Position numbers and translations under genes: made by a program. A stretch of 64,000 nucleotides of DNA from assembly GCF_017591425.1 (NCBI RefSeq), contig NW_024467121.1:17992707-18056706 (forward strand). Reading direction: 5' to 3'. The notes under the pieces were generated by a model that saw only the letters and a program-made list of their open reading frames with translations, ran no database searches and was not told where the DNA came from. This document shows positions 63,249 to 64,000 of the stretch, piece by piece (within the stretch, counting starts at the first letter, position 1; every line of letters begins with the position of its first letter). The DNA is from Ochotona curzoniae (taxonomy: Eukaryota > Chordata > Mammalia > Lagomorpha > Ochotonidae).

Positions 63249-63259
63249 TGGCCTAGCAG
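63249..63259 (+). promoter_or_regulatory. Pol III A box of young C-SINE
   Basis: tggcctagcag fits the tRNA-type A box pattern TRGYNNARNNG exactly. With the B box at 63305-63315 it forms the internal promoter of the SINE. Confidence 0.75.
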
Positions 63260-63304
63260 ATAAAGTCCTTGCCTTGAACGCGCCAGGATTCCCATATGGG
63301 CGCC

Positions 63305-63315
63305 GGTTCTAATCC
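63305..63315 (+). promoter_or_regulatory. Pol III B box of young C-SINE
   Basis: ggttctaatcc differs at one position from the GGTTCRANTCC B box. The spacing from the A box is tRNA-like (about 45 bases). Confidence 0.75.
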
Positions 63316-63878
63316 CGGCTGCTCCATTTCCCATACAGCTCCCTGCTTGTGGCCTGGGAAAGCAGTCGAGGACGGCCCAAAGCCTTGGGACCCTGCACCC
63401 GTGCGGGAGACCCGGAAGAAGTTCCTGGATCCTGGCTTCGGACCAGCATAGCATCGGCCGTTGCGCTCACTTGGGGAGTGAATCATCAGACAGAAGATCT
63501 TCCTCTCTGTCTCTCCTCCTCTCTGTATATCTGACTATCCAATAAATAAATAAATCTTTAAAAAAAAGAATAGGGAATCTTAAAACTATTAAAATGATGT
63601 TGCTTGCAGCTCATTAGATACTACGCTATGGAAAATATTAATGAAAGCCAATTGGAGTAATGAAAGTATTTTTATTATGCAACATACTATAGCTCCGTAA
63701 GAAAACTTCTAATGACAAGGCTTACAAAAACAAGGTAAATTATGCAGATTTTAACAATAATGACATTACAAAAGTAGTGTGAAATTTTAAGACAGTACTG
63801 TGTGATTTTAGAAAATCACATCAACATTATTAGCTTGGATAAGTTTTGAGGGATTCACAAGATGTTGAAAACTAGTTG

Positions 63879-64000
63879 TGGGTCTAACACAGTAGCCTAG
63901 TAGCTAAAGTCCTTGCCTTGAATGCCGGGGAACCCATATGGGCTCCAATTCACATCCCAGCTGCTCTACTTCCCTTCCAGCTCCCTGCTTATGAGCTGGG
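63879..64000 (+). mobile_element. C-SINE, cut by the window end
   Basis: tgggtctaacacagtagcct with agtagctaaagtcc head and ggaacccatatgggctccaa body. The sequence stops at agctccctgcttatgagctg. Confidence 0.9.

Larger units (their letters stand above)
63237..63565 (+). mobile_element. young C-SINE with perfect 16-bp TSD
   Basis: gggctagcggcatggcctag with cagataaagtcc head, ggcgccggttctaatcccgg with ctgctcc, and aataaataaataaatcttt tail. It is flanked by aagaatagggaatctt at 63221-63236 and 63566-63581. Very low divergence from the 29794 copy in the shared body. Confidence 0.97.
43899..64000 (-). other. USP6NL: USP6NL upstream intron or 5' flank
   Basis: This lies upstream of the candidate alternative exon on the minus strand. 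No exon ending in ATGA with a donor, as needed for the canonical initiator, was found, so that exon should lie beyond 64000. Contents are the (CA)n tract, C-SINEs and the two GC-rich composite elements. 44544-46990, 52660-53570, 55090-56900, 60075-60860 and 61690-62830 show nothing recognisable beyond short simple repeats. Confidence 0.7.

Noticed and set aside
63237..63320. Possible tRNA gene
   Set aside because: The A and B boxes belong to the tRNA-derived head of a C-SINE. The acceptor stem and anticodon arm do not fold as a tRNA, and the sequence continues into the SINE body.

Overview
This window is mammalian genomic DNA, almost certainly from a lagomorph and most likely a pika (Ochotona). 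I infer this from about 42 copies of a tRNA-headed C-SINE. The youngest copies carry the lagomorph C-repeat body (tggcctag head, cccatatgggcgccggttctaatcccggc-like centre, cctgggaaagcagtcgagga, aataaataaatcttt tail) in the form I associate with pika. The window is AT-rich and intron-dominated, with no bacterial or plasmid features.

The only gene I can support is USP6NL (RN-tre, a TBC-domain Rab GTPase-activating protein) on the minus strand. Two coding exons are recognisable, at 6617-6684 and 4524-4606. Together they encode residues 3-29 of the protein plus part of residue 30, with correct splice sites and matching phases. The TBC domain exons must lie to the left of position 1. The exon supplying the canonical start (ATG plus one base) must lie to the right of 64000, unless the phase-compatible candidate alternative first coding exon at 43792-43898 is used. 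The rest of the window is intron, or 5' flank if that candidate exon is a real first exon.

Layout: 1-6.7 kb holds the two coding exons, a MIR, an L2 and several SINEs. 6.7-43.8 kb is one long intron packed with C-SINEs of many ages, MIR and L2 relics, MLT1 and MaLR LTR remnants, a probable solo LTR at 31.1 kb, and an L1 insertion with a 5' inversion at 33.7-34.8 kb. 43.8-64 kb contains the candidate alternative exon, a (CA)n microsatellite and two approximately 3.1-kb GC-rich elements (48305-51446 and 56913-60059).

The GC-rich pair is the most unusual content. Both copies are on the minus strand and share a 3' region and an imperfect 55-80-bp repeat body. Copy 1 also has about one and a half 248-bp tandem units at its 5' end, a (CAAA)n tail and a 14-bp target-site duplication. 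The structure is that of a composite non-autonomous retroelement moved by L1 machinery. A third, truncated copy of the same 3' end lies at about 42.3 kb. I cannot name this family. All repeat class names are from pattern recognition, without a database search.
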